A stretch of 52,314 nt of DNA from an uncultured Eubacterium sp. (GTDB lineage Bacteria; Bacillota; Clostridia; Lachnospirales; Lachnospiraceae): contig CAKREC010000011.1 of NCBI GenBank assembly GCA_934316925.1, positions 1 to 52,314 on the forward strand. The letters run 5' to 3'. Under the pieces are notes generated by a model that saw only the letters and a program-made list of their open reading frames with translations, was not told the origin of the DNA and did no database searches. The stretch's first letter is position 1, and each line of letters begins with the position of its first letter. The translations under genes and the position numbers were made by a program. Positions 7,654 to 16,097 of the stretch are shown in pieces.

Positions 7654-8063
7654 TACGTCCTTTTTATAAATTCAAATCGGCACTTCGGGCATGTGATCGC
7701 GATCTTTCCACGATCTTTTGGCACCCGTATGATCTGATGGCATTTCGGGCAGCGGAATAATTTTTTTACACCATTTCGCTCCTGCCATTTCATCCGGACA
7801 TACTTAAAATAATTTCGGACCGGCTGGATCATCGCCATAAATTTTTGATTTTCACTGCTTCTGGCATATATATTTTTGGAAAAGCACCGGAAAAAATAAT
7901 AGATCACAGCACCCCAGCCAAGGATCCAGAATACCATCGATATTTTCGTCCTGGCAAATACCATCTGCAGCACAAATAAGATCACATACACAACAAATAA
8001 AACGCGTGACAAAGCATCATTGCCACCGTATCTTCCATACATAAATCTTCGTAACCAGTTCAT
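7653..8063 (-). CDS. Membrane protein with C-terminal zinc ribbon
   Basis: 136 residues. Two hydrophobic segments (about 19-34 and 39-56) are followed by a basic region and a C-terminal zinc ribbon with paired CPKC motifs (FRCPKCHQII and ITCPKCRFEF). Start chosen at 8063 (MNWLRRFMYGRYGG) because GGAGGAAGTT precedes it; an upstream in-frame ATG at 8099 has no such site. It is first in the operon with the DUF5685-like and J-domain genes. The arrangement suggests a membrane anchor for that group, but no function is established. An inverted repeat GTGCA/TGCAC lies just upstream; I see no clear promoter. Confidence 0.8.
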   Translation of the reverse strand: MNWLRRFMYGRYGGNDALSRVLFVVYVILFVLQMVFARTKISMVFWILGWGAVIYYFFRCFSKNIYARSSENQKFMAMIQPVRNYFKYVRMKWQERNGVKKLFRCPKCHQIIRVPKDRGKIAITCPKCRFEFIKRT

Positions 8064-8139
8064 AACTTCCTCCAATCTACTGTGCAAATGCACCGTCACT
8101 GAATTTTGATAACCATGTTACTATTTGATTGTGAACATT

Positions 8140-9036
8140 TTATGTATTCGACGTATTTTTTTCGTATGGATTTACATGAACCATGCAGTGTTTCACTAAT
8201 GGAGAACTTGCCTCCACTTCATCATGAACCTTCTCTGCGATCCCATGTGCCTCATATAAAGATACATTTCCATCTACACTGATTTCGATATCCACATATA
8301 TTTTGTTGCCAAACAGTCTTGTCTTGAGATCATCAATCTCCATGACACCCTGCTGTGCCTGCACAGTTTCGCGGATCTTTTCTTCGGTTGCATCGTCACA
8401 GGCTTCATCTGTCATTTTTCCAACGGCATCCATAAAAATCTCAACGGCTGCCTTGAGAATAAAAATACAGATGATAACACTGGCAATCGGATCAAACAGT
8501 GGATACCCCATTTTGGCACCCAAAATACCAACAAAACTGCCTACTGAGGACAACGCGTCCGACCGGTGATGCCACGCATCCGCCTTTAACGCCCCGGAAT
8601 TGATCTGTTTGGCACCATGCATCGTGTACCAATACATGCCCTCTTTTACCACAACCGATACGATGGCAGCGACCAACGGCAGCATAGACGGAATTGGGAT
8701 GTCTCCGCCCTTACTCCCCGCCATGATCGTCTGAATACCCCCATATCCAATGCCAATCCCTGTGATCGCTAAGATCGTAGCCAGAATGATCGACGCCACA
8801 CTCTCCAGTCGTTCATGTCCGTACGGATGATTTTTATCACTCTCCCGGTTGGATATCTTCACGCCCGCGATCACAACGATCGTGCTGAACACATCCGAAG
8901 CAGAATGAATACTGTCTGAGATCATCGCACTGGATCGTCCTGCCAGTCCTGCCACCAGCTTGGAAATTGACAGCAGTATATTGACAAGAATGCTGTTTCT
9001 CGATATGCGCATCGCAATCGCTTCTTCTTTTTTCAT
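8140..9036 (-). CDS. Cation diffusion facilitator family transporter
   Basis: 298 residues. CDF proteins export divalent metals (Zn, Fe, Mn, Co) by proton antiport. Six membrane helices can be drawn in the first 210 residues, and the metal sites appear as SDSIHSASDVF in helix 2 and ALKADAWHHRSDALSS in helix 5. A cytoplasmic ferredoxin-like domain follows, ending in KHCMVHVNPYEK. The ATG at 9036 (MKKEEAIAMR) is chosen for its GGGGAG site; an in-frame ATG at 9054 is less likely. Metal specificity cannot be read from this. It is separated from gpmI upstream by a terminator. No metal-regulator gene is adjacent. Confidence 0.93.
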   Translation of the reverse strand: MKKEEAIAMRISRNSILVNILLSISKLVAGLAGRSSAMISDSIHSASDVFSTIVVIAGVKISNRESDKNHPYGHERLESVASIILATILAITGIGIGYGGIQTIMAGSKGGDIPIPSMLPLVAAIVSVVVKEGMYWYTMHGAKQINSGALKADAWHHRSDALSSVGSFVGILGAKMGYPLFDPIASVIICIFILKAAVEIFMDAVGKMTDEACDDATEEKIRETVQAQQGVMEIDDLKTRLFGNKIYVDIEISVDGNVSLYEAHGIAEKVHDEVEASSPLVKHCMVHVNPYEKNTSNT

Positions 9037-9064
9037 ATTCTCTCCCCTGATCATATAATTATGA

Positions 9065-9103
9065 AAAAAGTAGATTTTTTCATGACGAAGAAATCTACTT
9101 TTT
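9065..9103 (-). terminator. Terminator of gpmI
   Basis: Arms AAAAAGTAGATTT (9065-9077) and AAATCTACTTTTT (9091-9103) form a 13-bp AT-rich stem downstream of gpmI, with further T on the minus-strand exit side. Confidence 0.8.
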
Positions 9104-9122
9104 CTTTTATATAATTTTTATT

Positions 9123-10667
9123 CTACTTTTCTACCAATAATGACTTTCCGGTCATCTCTTCCGGTTTCTGCATGCCCATCATCTCAATGAGAGTCGGTGC
9201 GATATCTGCTAAACATCCACCTTCACGCAAGGTGTATTTATCATCGTAATTCACAAGGATAAACGGAACCGGATTCGTCGTATGTGCCGTGAACGGAGCT
9301 TTGGTCTCATAATCGATCAGCTGCTCTGCATTTCCATGGTCGGCACAGATAAACATCTGACCATCCACATCAAGAAGTGCCTCAACCGTACGTCCTACAC
9401 ATTCATCCACTGCTTCAACTGCCTGGATCGCTGCTTTTTCAATTCCAGTATGTCCTACCATGTCCGGATTTGCAAAGTTTACAATAATCACATCATATTT
9501 CTGGGAGCGGATCGCATCCACCAGTCCGTCACATACTTTATAAGCACTCATCTCCGGCTGAAGGTCGTAAGTTGCAACTTTTGGCGACTTAACAAGAAGT
9601 CTCTCTTCACCTTCATTCGGTTCCTCAACGCCTCCATTGAAGAAGAACGTTACATGAGCGTATTTCTCAGTCTCTGCCGTACGGAGCTGTTTCAACCCAT
9701 TCTTTGCTAAAAATTCACCAAATGTATTATTGATCTCTACTTTGTGGAATGCTACCGTTTTGTTTGGAATGGTAACATCATACTCAGTAAACACAACAAA
9801 CTGTGTTGGAAAATAGCCATTCTTTCTTGGGAATCCATCAAACGCATCATCACAAAATGCCCGTGTGATCTCTCTTGCGCGGTCCGGGCGGAAATTGTAA
9901 AAGATCACGGAGTCATTTTCTTTTACCGTCGCTACAGGTTTGCCATCTTTGACGATCACGGTCGGTTTTACGAATTCGTCGGTTTCATCCTTTTCATAGG
10001 AATTTTTGATCGCGCACATCGGACACTCTGCTGTCTCGCCCTCGCCATAAACCATGGCATTGTATGCAGCTTCTACACGATCCCAGCGGTTATCACGATC
10101 CATAACGTAATAACGTCCCATCACGGTGGCAACCTGTCCAACACCGATCTCTTCCATCTTTGCCATCGCTTCTTTCATAAAATCTTTTCCGGAAGCCGGT
10201 GGTGTGTCACGACCGTCTAAGAATGCATGTACATATACATTTTCCAAACCGTTTTTCTTTGCCAGTTCCAGTAAAGCATACATATGGGTATTGTGGCTAT
10301 GAACACCACCATCGGACAAAAGTCCGAATAAATGCAGATCCGAATTGTTCTTTTTGCAATTTTCGATTGCGGACAAAAGTGCTTCATTCTGGAAGAAATC
10401 TCCGTCCTGGATCTCTTTTGTAATTCTTGTCAGTTCCTGATAAACAATACGTCCGGCACCCATATTCAGATGTCCAACTTCGGAGTTTCCCATCTGTCCT
10501 TCCGGCAAACCGACTGCCATGCCACTGGCATTGCCCTTTACATAAGGGTATTTGGACATCAGTGAATCCATGTTTGGTGTGTTGGCAAGTGCAACAGCAT
10601 TGCCCTCTGTCTTGTCGTTCAATCCATATCCATCTAAAATCATTAAAACGGTTGGTTTCTTACTCAT
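9123..10667 (-). CDS. gpmI: 2,3-bisphosphoglycerate-independent phosphoglycerate mutase
   Basis: 514 residues, full length for the Mn-dependent enzyme that interconverts 3- and 2-phosphoglycerate in glycolysis. The alkaline-phosphatase-like core is seen as MILDGYGLND (metal Asp), GQMGNSEVGHLNMGAGR (phosphoserine loop) and FICADHGNAE near residues 440-450 (metal His/Asp). HAFLDGRDTPP and FYNFRPDRAREITRAF belong to the phosphotransferase insert. It follows the acyl-CoA synthetase-like gene by about 23 bases and may share its transcript; a terminator ends it. In many clostridia gpmI sits with other glycolytic genes, which is not the case here. Confidence 0.97.
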   Translation of the reverse strand: MSKKPTVLMILDGYGLNDKTEGNAVALANTPNMDSLMSKYPYVKGNASGMAVGLPEGQMGNSEVGHLNMGAGRIVYQELTRITKEIQDGDFFQNEALLSAIENCKKNNSDLHLFGLLSDGGVHSHNTHMYALLELAKKNGLENVYVHAFLDGRDTPPASGKDFMKEAMAKMEEIGVGQVATVMGRYYVMDRDNRWDRVEAAYNAMVYGEGETAECPMCAIKNSYEKDETDEFVKPTVIVKDGKPVATVKENDSVIFYNFRPDRAREITRAFCDDAFDGFPRKNGYFPTQFVVFTEYDVTIPNKTVAFHKVEINNTFGEFLAKNGLKQLRTAETEKYAHVTFFFNGGVEEPNEGEERLLVKSPKVATYDLQPEMSAYKVCDGLVDAIRSQKYDVIIVNFANPDMVGHTGIEKAAIQAVEAVDECVGRTVEALLDVDGQMFICADHGNAEQLIDYETKAPFTAHTTNPVPFILVNYDDKYTLREGGCLADIAPTLIEMMGMQKPEEMTGKSLLVEK

Positions 10668-10690
10668 TTTTTATTCCTCTCTTTCTATCA

Positions 10691-12325
10691 CTATCCTCGG
10701 TTCTGTGCATCAACAATATTTTCACTTTGATACATCTTTCTGAGTTTTGGTTTTTCAATCTTGCCGGTCGCATTTCTTGGCACGTCGGCAAAAAATATCT
10801 TTCGTGGTCTTTTATATCTTGGCAGCCCTTTACAAAATTCCTGAATCTCTTCTTCCGTGCAGATCATATCCGGTTTACACTCAATGATCGCAGCCGCGAT
10901 CTCTCCGAGACGTTCATCCTGCAGTCCGATCACTGCCACATCCATGATCGCCTCATGCTTGCTGAGGAAATTCTCAATCTGCACCGGATATATGTTCTCG
11001 CCTCCGCTGATAATAACATCCTTTTTGCGGTCAACAAGATAAATAAATCCATCTTCATCCATCTCTGCCATATCACCGGTATACAGCCACTCACCATGCA
11101 GTGCTTCCTTCGTAGCTTCCGGGTCTTTGTAATAGCATTTCATAACACCCGGTCCTTTTACGGCAAGTTCACCAACTTCTCCCTGTGCAACTTCATTGCC
11201 ATCCGGGTCGATGATCTTGGTCTCCCAGCCGTAACCGGGAATTCCGATCGCACCAACTTTGTGGATATTCTCCACACCAAGATGAACGCATCCCGGGCCG
11301 ATCGACTCACTCAGACCATAGTTGGTATCATACTGATGATTCGGGAAATATTCTTTCCAGCGATGGATCAGGCTCTGCGGTACCGGTTGTGCGCCAATGT
11401 GCATAAGGCGCCACTGTGACAATTCATAATCCTCTAAAGACAAGTTGCCACGATCCAACTCAAGCAGCAGATCCTGTGCCCACGGAACAAGCAGCCAGAC
11501 GATCGTACATTTTTCATTGGAGACCGTCTCCAAGATCGTCTTTGGCGTAACGCCTTTGAGTAAAACTGCCTTGCCTCCGGTAAGCAGGCTTCCGAACCAA
11601 TGCATCTTGGCTCCCGTATGATATAACGGTGGAATACAAAGGAATACATCCTCATGTGTCTGTCCATGATGATTCTGCTCTACTTTGCAGGAATGCATCA
11701 GACTTTTGTGGCTATGTAAGATCGCTTTTGGAAATCCGGTCGTTCCTGATGAAAAATAAATCGCTGCATCATCTTCATCCTCGATCGGAATTCCCGGAGC
11801 CAGACTGGCACAATTTGCCGTCAGCTTGTCATAATCCTCGGCAAAGGAAGGACAATCACCACCTACATAGAACAACAGACGATTTTTGCTGATACGGTCA
11901 GCAATTTCTTCTACTCGTCCAATAAATTCAGGTCCAAACACCAGAACATCTACATCCGCCAGATCCAGACAATACTCGATCTCATCTGGTGCATATCGGA
12001 AATTCATTGGCACTGCCAGCGCGCCAGTCTTCAAAATTCCAAAGTAAATTGGCAGCCATTCCAGGCAGTTCATAAGAAGGATCGCTACCTTATCTCCCTT
12101 TTTAATTCCTCTGCTGATCAACAACTGTGCAAAACGATTGGCTTTTTCGTCAAACACATGCCATGTGATCTCTCTACGGTAATGGCACAATGGACTTGCC
12201 TCGATCAATTCGTAGTCCCGCCATGTCACCCTTCTTCTCTCCTGTATTTCAGGGTTGATCTCCACCAGACTGACCTCATTTGGGTACTCTCTGGCATTTT
12301 TTTCCAGTAACTCAGTAATTGGCAT
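10691..12325 (-). CDS. AMP-forming acyl-CoA synthetase-like ligase
   Basis: 544 residues of the class I adenylate-forming superfamily, which activates a carboxylate as acyl-AMP and usually transfers it to CoA. Seen: the P-loop YFSSGTTGFPKAILHSH, YGLSESIG, the ATP-binding YTGDMAEMDEDGFIYLVDRKKD, the hinge SGGENIYPVQIE and the catalytic Lys in PRNATGKIEKPKL. Start at 12325 (MPITELLEK), with TGGAG eight bases upstream; the ATG at 12337 lacks spacing. An unusual insert near residues 35-55 (YELIEASPLCHYRREITW) interrupts the typical N-terminal TW motif region. Substrate unknown; a medium or long-chain fatty acid is the default guess. Confidence 0.9.
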   Translation of the reverse strand: MPITELLEKNAREYPNEVSLVEINPEIQERRRVTWRDYELIEASPLCHYRREITWHVFDEKANRFAQLLISRGIKKGDKVAILLMNCLEWLPIYFGILKTGALAVPMNFRYAPDEIEYCLDLADVDVLVFGPEFIGRVEEIADRISKNRLLFYVGGDCPSFAEDYDKLTANCASLAPGIPIEDEDDAAIYFSSGTTGFPKAILHSHKSLMHSCKVEQNHHGQTHEDVFLCIPPLYHTGAKMHWFGSLLTGGKAVLLKGVTPKTILETVSNEKCTIVWLLVPWAQDLLLELDRGNLSLEDYELSQWRLMHIGAQPVPQSLIHRWKEYFPNHQYDTNYGLSESIGPGCVHLGVENIHKVGAIGIPGYGWETKIIDPDGNEVAQGEVGELAVKGPGVMKCYYKDPEATKEALHGEWLYTGDMAEMDEDGFIYLVDRKKDVIISGGENIYPVQIENFLSKHEAIMDVAVIGLQDERLGEIAAAIIECKPDMICTEEEIQEFCKGLPRYKRPRKIFFADVPRNATGKIEKPKLRKMYQSENIVDAQNRG

Positions 12326-12370
12326 TGTAATCTCCATCCTTTATGTTTTTGCATTACCCATATACGCTAT

Positions 12371-12399
12371 ATAATACTCTATTTTTATGTATTTATCAA
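12371..12399 (-). promoter_or_regulatory. Promoter of the acyl-CoA synthetase-like gene and gpmI
   Basis: Minus-strand TTGATA (12394-12399), 17-base spacer, TATTAT (12371-12376). It overlaps the last codons of the HAD phosphatase gene. Confidence 0.65.
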
Positions 12400-13053
12400 G
12401 GCAAGAGCCTCGTAAATTTCATGAATATAGCAATCACTGACGGCTCTCATCTCCGATTCCGGATACCCCCATGCCGGCTCACAAACCCCCACCGTATAAA
12501 ACTTCGCGCTGCCCGCTGCTTTTACTGCCGGAATCAGGTCTTCAAACACCACACATTGCTCCGGTCGACAGCCGATCTTCTCTGCCGAACGCAAATAAAT
12601 ATCGGGAAATCCTTTTCCTCGCAATACTTCTTTTACCTCTGTAAACGACTCAAAATAATGAGCAATGCCATTGCGCTCAAGACATGGCACAAACAATTCC
12701 TCCGTATTGGAGGTGGCCACCGCCATCCGCACCCCTTCTTCTTTCATGCGCTGCAGCAGATCCTTTACCCCCGCCCGCAGCTGCACATCATAAGCATAGG
12801 CATCATGAGCCATACGATTCCACTCTGCCATCACTTCTTCTTTGGTCTCCTGCAGCGAAAATCGTTGTATCGTATAATCCGCTGCTTCGCCAAAACCCAT
12901 CGGCGTGATCTGATCTACATAATCGTCCGGAACGGGAAAACCACGTTTTCCTAAAAAATCCCGGTCAATCCGGCTCCAAACGTCATGAGAGTCCAATAAG
13001 GTGCTATCCAGATCAAAGATAGCACCTGTTATTTCTTTATGGTTGAATTTCAT
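12385..13053 (-). CDS. HAD-family phosphatase, beta-phosphoglucomutase-like
   Basis: 222 residues. Motif I is FDLDSTLLDS (nucleophile Asp and acid Asp), motif II VATSN, motif III Lys in VLRGKGFPDIYL, motif IV VVFEDLIPAVKAA, with a helical cap domain at about 20-85. This is the subclass I beta-phosphoglucomutase/phosphoglycolate phosphatase-like group, acting on small phosphorylated metabolites in the cytoplasm; the substrate cannot be read. The first 17 bases overlap the end of the SGNH hydrolase gene, so the two are probably co-transcribed and translationally coupled. The next gene downstream has its own promoter inside this gene's 3' end. Confidence 0.9.
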   Translation of the reverse strand: MKFNHKEITGAIFDLDSTLLDSHDVWSRIDRDFLGKRGFPVPDDYVDQITPMGFGEAADYTIQRFSLQETKEEVMAEWNRMAHDAYAYDVQLRAGVKDLLQRMKEEGVRMAVATSNTEELFVPCLERNGIAHYFESFTEVKEVLRGKGFPDIYLRSAEKIGCRPEQCVVFEDLIPAVKAAGSAKFYTVGVCEPAWGYPESEMRAVSDCYIHEIYEALALINT

Positions 13054-13840
13054 CTTCTTTCTCCTGTATTTTCTGAATTACCGCATCGGCGATCAGATGA
13101 TGCCCTTTCTTGTCCGGATGCGGGTCAAGTTCTTTTCCCTGAATTGCAAGATTGATGACCGAATCTTTCTGACTGTCAAAAATCCCTTTCACATCGATCA
13201 TCTCGTACTGTGTACTGTTTTCCTGATAAACCTCATTGAAGCAATTGATATACCGGTCTACGGTATCCTGCAGACTTGCAAAGCGTTTTATATGAACGCA
13301 GGGATTATACACATTATTTACATAGATAACGACATGCGGCGATATATTTTTTAGTGAAACAATGATCTTCGGAAAAATAGTTTTAATTTCTTCGCATTTT
13401 TTCTTCAGGATCGCATCACTATTTGCAAGAAATTCCTGAAAATCACTTCCCGCCTTCAGCTGATGCAAAAGATCATTAGAACCAATCGATACCGTCACGA
13501 CATCGGCATGACGCAAAGTAGCCACAAATGTCTTATGGTGTTCATTCTGTGGATTCTGCAAGATGTCCAATAATTCCTGGCTTTCCAGACCATTGATCCC
13601 CAGATTGGAAAAAAACACATTGTCATACCGGCTTTTTAAATATTGCCGTACCACCGCTGCATAGCTGTCCGTGTCAATCTTTCTCAGCCCGTATCCATAA
13701 GCAATGCTGTCTCCAATCGCCACATAACGGATCCGCCGTTCTGTCATATCACCGGAAGTCACCGGGATCACCGGCGATCTCCATATCCCAAGTACACATC
13801 CAAAAGCAAATGCCAGTACAACCCGAATTGCATGTTTCAT
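13037..13840 (-). CDS. SGNH/GDSL-family hydrolase with N-terminal anchor
   Basis: 267 residues. After a hydrophobic N-terminus (MKHAIRVVLAFAFGCVLGIW, signal peptide or anchor) the four SGNH blocks are present: AIGDSIAYGYG (nucleophile Ser), NLGINGLES, VSIGSNDLL (oxyanion Asn) and DPHPDKKGHHLIAD (catalytic Asp-His). The family contains lipases, esterases and cell-wall deacetylases; exported localisation is inferred, substrate is not known. Start at 13840 is supported by GGGAGG upstream. It overlaps the downstream HAD phosphatase by 17 bases. Confidence 0.88.
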   Translation of the reverse strand: MKHAIRVVLAFAFGCVLGIWRSPVIPVTSGDMTERRIRYVAIGDSIAYGYGLRKIDTDSYAAVVRQYLKSRYDNVFFSNLGINGLESQELLDILQNPQNEHHKTFVATLRHADVVTVSIGSNDLLHQLKAGSDFQEFLANSDAILKKKCEEIKTIFPKIIVSLKNISPHVVIYVNNVYNPCVHIKRFASLQDTVDRYINCFNEVYQENSTQYEMIDVKGIFDSQKDSVINLAIQGKELDPHPDKKGHHLIADAVIQKIQEKEDEIQP

Positions 13841-13921
13841 CCCGCAAACCTCCCGCATTTTCTCTTAGTATGCACACAGCGTCGGATTTTCATGCATTCG
13901 GTATTCCATTGTATCTTTGAA

Positions 13922-13965
13922 AAAAACGAGGATCCTTTCTAAAACTTTGAAAAGAGTCCTCGTTT
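13922..13965 (-). terminator. Terminator of the asp23-yebC operon
   Basis: Arms AACGAGGA (13925-13932) and TCCTCGTT (13957-13964), extended by CTTT/AAAG, followed on the minus strand by a run of T. It lies just after the yebC stop. Confidence 0.88.
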
Positions 13966-13976
13966 CCTGTTACCTG

Positions 13977-14711
13977 TTATTCGTCTTCGTCTACATTGTG
14001 GTATACATTCTGAACATCATCGTCTTCATCCAAAAGATCCATAATACGCTGGAACATCTTTTTGTCTTCTTCGGAATCCAGTGTAACATAGTTCTGAGGG
14101 ATCATCGTAATCTCAGCCTGTACCATCGGAACATTTTCTTTTTCCAATGCTTCGCGGACTGCACTGAAATCTTCCGGTGTTGTAATGATCTCGAAGCTGT
14201 CCTCTTCTTCATTGAAATCTTCTGCTCCGGCATCCAATGCTAACATCATAAATTCATCGGCATCTGCCTCATACTCTTCTTTGTCTACGATGATCTGACC
14301 CTTCTGGTCAAACATATAAGACACGCATCCGGTCGTTCCTACATTTCCATTGCCCTTTGTAAAAGCATTTCTTACATTGGAAGCCGTTCTGTTTTTATTG
14401 TCCGTCAAAGCTTCTACAATGATCGCGGTTCCATTTGGACCATATCCTTCATACGTGCAGCTTACATAATTTACGGCATCTACGTTTCCGGCAGCTTTCT
14501 TGATACCACGATCGATCGTATCATTTGGCATGTTGTTCGCTTTTGCTTTTGCGATCACATCACGAAGTTTGCTGTTGTTGTTCGGATCTGAGCCGCCTTC
14601 TTTTACTGCCACAGCGATCTCTCTTCCGATCACGGTAAAGATTTTTCCTCTTTTTGCATCATTTTTTTCTTTTTTGTGTTTAATGTTGGCAAATTTTGAA
14701 TGTCCTGACAT
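13977..14711 (-). CDS. yebC: YebC/PmpR-family protein
   Basis: 244 residues, the standard length. The start [27 protein letters not shown] is the family signature. [22 protein letters not shown] and [23 protein letters not shown] are also diagnostic, and the C-terminus is acidic. Members have been described as transcriptional regulators and, more recently, as translation factors that relieve stalling at proline runs (TACO1/YebC). It starts three bases after the argR stop and ends the long asp23-nusB operon. In related genomes recN usually occupies the position after argR. Confidence 0.95.
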   Translation of the reverse strand: MSGHSKFANIKHKKEKNDAKRGKIFTVIGREIAVAVKEGGSDPNNNSKLRDVIAKAKANNMPNDTIDRGIKKAAGNVDAVNYVSCTYEGYGPNGTAIIVEALTDNKNRTASNVRNAFTKGNGNVGTTGCVSYMFDQKGQIIVDKEEYEADADEFMMLALDAGAEDFNEEEDSFEIITTPEDFSAVREALEKENVPMVQAEITMIPQNYVTLDSEEDKKMFQRIMDLLDEDDDVQNVYHNVDEDE

Positions 14712-14714
14712 TGT

Positions 14715-15176
14715 TTATCTCTCCTTATTATTTTGTAATTTTTTCATAACTCCGGGAACCAGATCCGCAGACTTGATCGCACACATGATCGTGTCATCAC
14801 CGGCAATCGATCCGGCAATCTCATCCAGTCCCAAGGCATCCACAGCAACCGCTACTGCCATCGCCATACCGCTGACTGTCTTGATCACAAGGATATTGTC
14901 TGCCTGCACCATAGAGATCATACCATCCTGTAAAACTCTGGCATGTCGTCCTGAAAATCCGGTATTTACGCCGACGTCATATCCCATCACTGCATACTTC
15001 GGTCTTCCATTGCGTCCTGTCACTTTCGTCAGCGCCATTTCTTTTATGTCGCGGCTGATCGTGGCCTGTGTCACAGAAAAACCAGCTTGCTGCAGATATC
15101 CCGCCAGATCCTCCTGAGTTTCTATTTCATACTGATTGATCAGTTCCAGTATCTTGTTTTGTCTTGTTCGTTTCAA
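14715..15176 (-). CDS. argR: Arginine repressor ArgR/AhrC
   Basis: 153 residues. An N-terminal winged helix (1-70; SVTQATISRDIKEMALTKV is the recognition helix) and a C-terminal oligomerisation/arginine-binding domain (VVAVD-type segment AVAVDALGLDEIAGSIAGDDTIM with the GDDT motif that binds Arg). It represses arginine biosynthesis and can activate catabolism as a hexamer with L-arginine. Start is TTG at 15176, with AAAGGGG upstream and no closer ATG. The neighbours nadK and tlyA upstream are the usual clostridial context. Confidence 0.95.
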   Translation of the reverse strand: MKRTRQNKILELINQYEIETQEDLAGYLQQAGFSVTQATISRDIKEMALTKVTGRNGRPKYAVMGYDVGVNTGFSGRHARVLQDGMISMVQADNILVIKTVSGMAMAVAVAVDALGLDEIAGSIAGDDTIMCAIKSADLVPGVMKKLQNNKER

Positions 15177-15189
15177 CCAAAACGCCCCT

Positions 15190-16032
15190 TTACTGTCGAT
15201 TGAGTTTGCTTCTCATTTTGTCAAAGAAACTGACTTCGCCTAAGCGCACCATGTCAAACGTCACATCCGCTTTTTCAATAAAAATCCGGTCTCCTGTTGA
15301 CAAACTCCAGGAAACTCCTCCATCACATCGTATCGATGCCTCATCCTGAAAAATATCTTTGGTCTGACTGACCTCGACACAAAGTCTGGCATCCGCCGGA
15401 ACAACAATGCTCCGCTTGTTCAATGAATGCGGACAGATCGGTGTGATCACCATCGCTTCCATTCCCGGCACCAAAATAGGGCCTGCTGCCGATAAATTGT
15501 ATGCGGTCGAACCGGTCGGCGTAGAAATGATAATGCCATCTGCCACATAAGTATCCATCAGACTGTCACCAATAAATACCTTCGTCGTGATCATATGTCC
15601 TACATCCCGTTTGCCAATGATAAATTCATTGGCAGCGATCCCGATGTCTTTTGGTTCGTCACCGTTCTCGATCCTTCCGGCCAGTGCCATCCGTCTTTCC
15701 ACCTCATACCGGCCACTGAGAATACTGTCGAGAGCTTCCGGAATTCCTTCCCGCTCCACTTCTGTCAAAAATCCCAGTGTTCCAAAATTGACGCCAAGGA
15801 TCGGCACTTTTTTCCCTGCAAAATGTTTTGCAGCCTGAATCACAGAGCCATCGCCTCCCAGTACAATTGCCATATCTGCCCAGTGCAGATCATCAATTTC
15901 TGTCGACGACCCTACTATTCTAGCACATTTTTCATTTTTTTCCAAATAACTTTTTATCTCTCCCGCGGTCTGCTGGTGATAATCCTTATCCTCTATGGAA
16001 ATGATATAAAAATTATTTACTGAATCTGACAC
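15190..16032 (-). CDS. nadK: NAD kinase
   Basis: 280 residues; phosphorylates NAD to NADP. The GGDGS motif is in IVLGGDGSVIQAAKHF, followed by NFGTLGFLTEVE and TPTGSTAYNLSAAGPILVP, all family signatures. An in-frame ATG at 16101 would add 23 residues, but a GTG at 16032 is preceded by AGGAGGAG and gives the typical length and an N-terminus (NNFYIISIEDKD) that looks like a Rossmann strand, so I use GTG. It lies between tlyA and argR in the housekeeping operon. Confidence 0.95.
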   Translation of the reverse strand: MSDSVNNFYIISIEDKDYHQQTAGEIKSYLEKNEKCARIVGSSTEIDDLHWADMAIVLGGDGSVIQAAKHFAGKKVPILGVNFGTLGFLTEVEREGIPEALDSILSGRYEVERRMALAGRIENGDEPKDIGIAANEFIIGKRDVGHMITTKVFIGDSLMDTYVADGIIISTPTGSTAYNLSAAGPILVPGMEAMVITPICPHSLNKRSIVVPADARLCVEVSQTKDIFQDEASIRCDGGVSWSLSTGDRIFIEKADVTFDMVRLGEVSFFDKMRSKLNRQ

Positions 16033-16097
16033 AAATTCTCCTCCTGTTATATCCGCAATCCTTCCCGTTTGTCCGGCAGCAATCCACTGGGACTTCC

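Noticed and set aside
10427..11419. Long plus-strand open frame (330 codons) across gpmI and the acyl-CoA synthetase-like gene
   Set aside because: It is antisense to two well-supported genes, has biased Cys/His/Phe-rich composition, no ribosome site and no recognisable domain.
12343..12954. Plus-strand open frame opposite the HAD phosphatase
   Set aside because: Antisense shadow; the minus-strand HAD motifs are intact.
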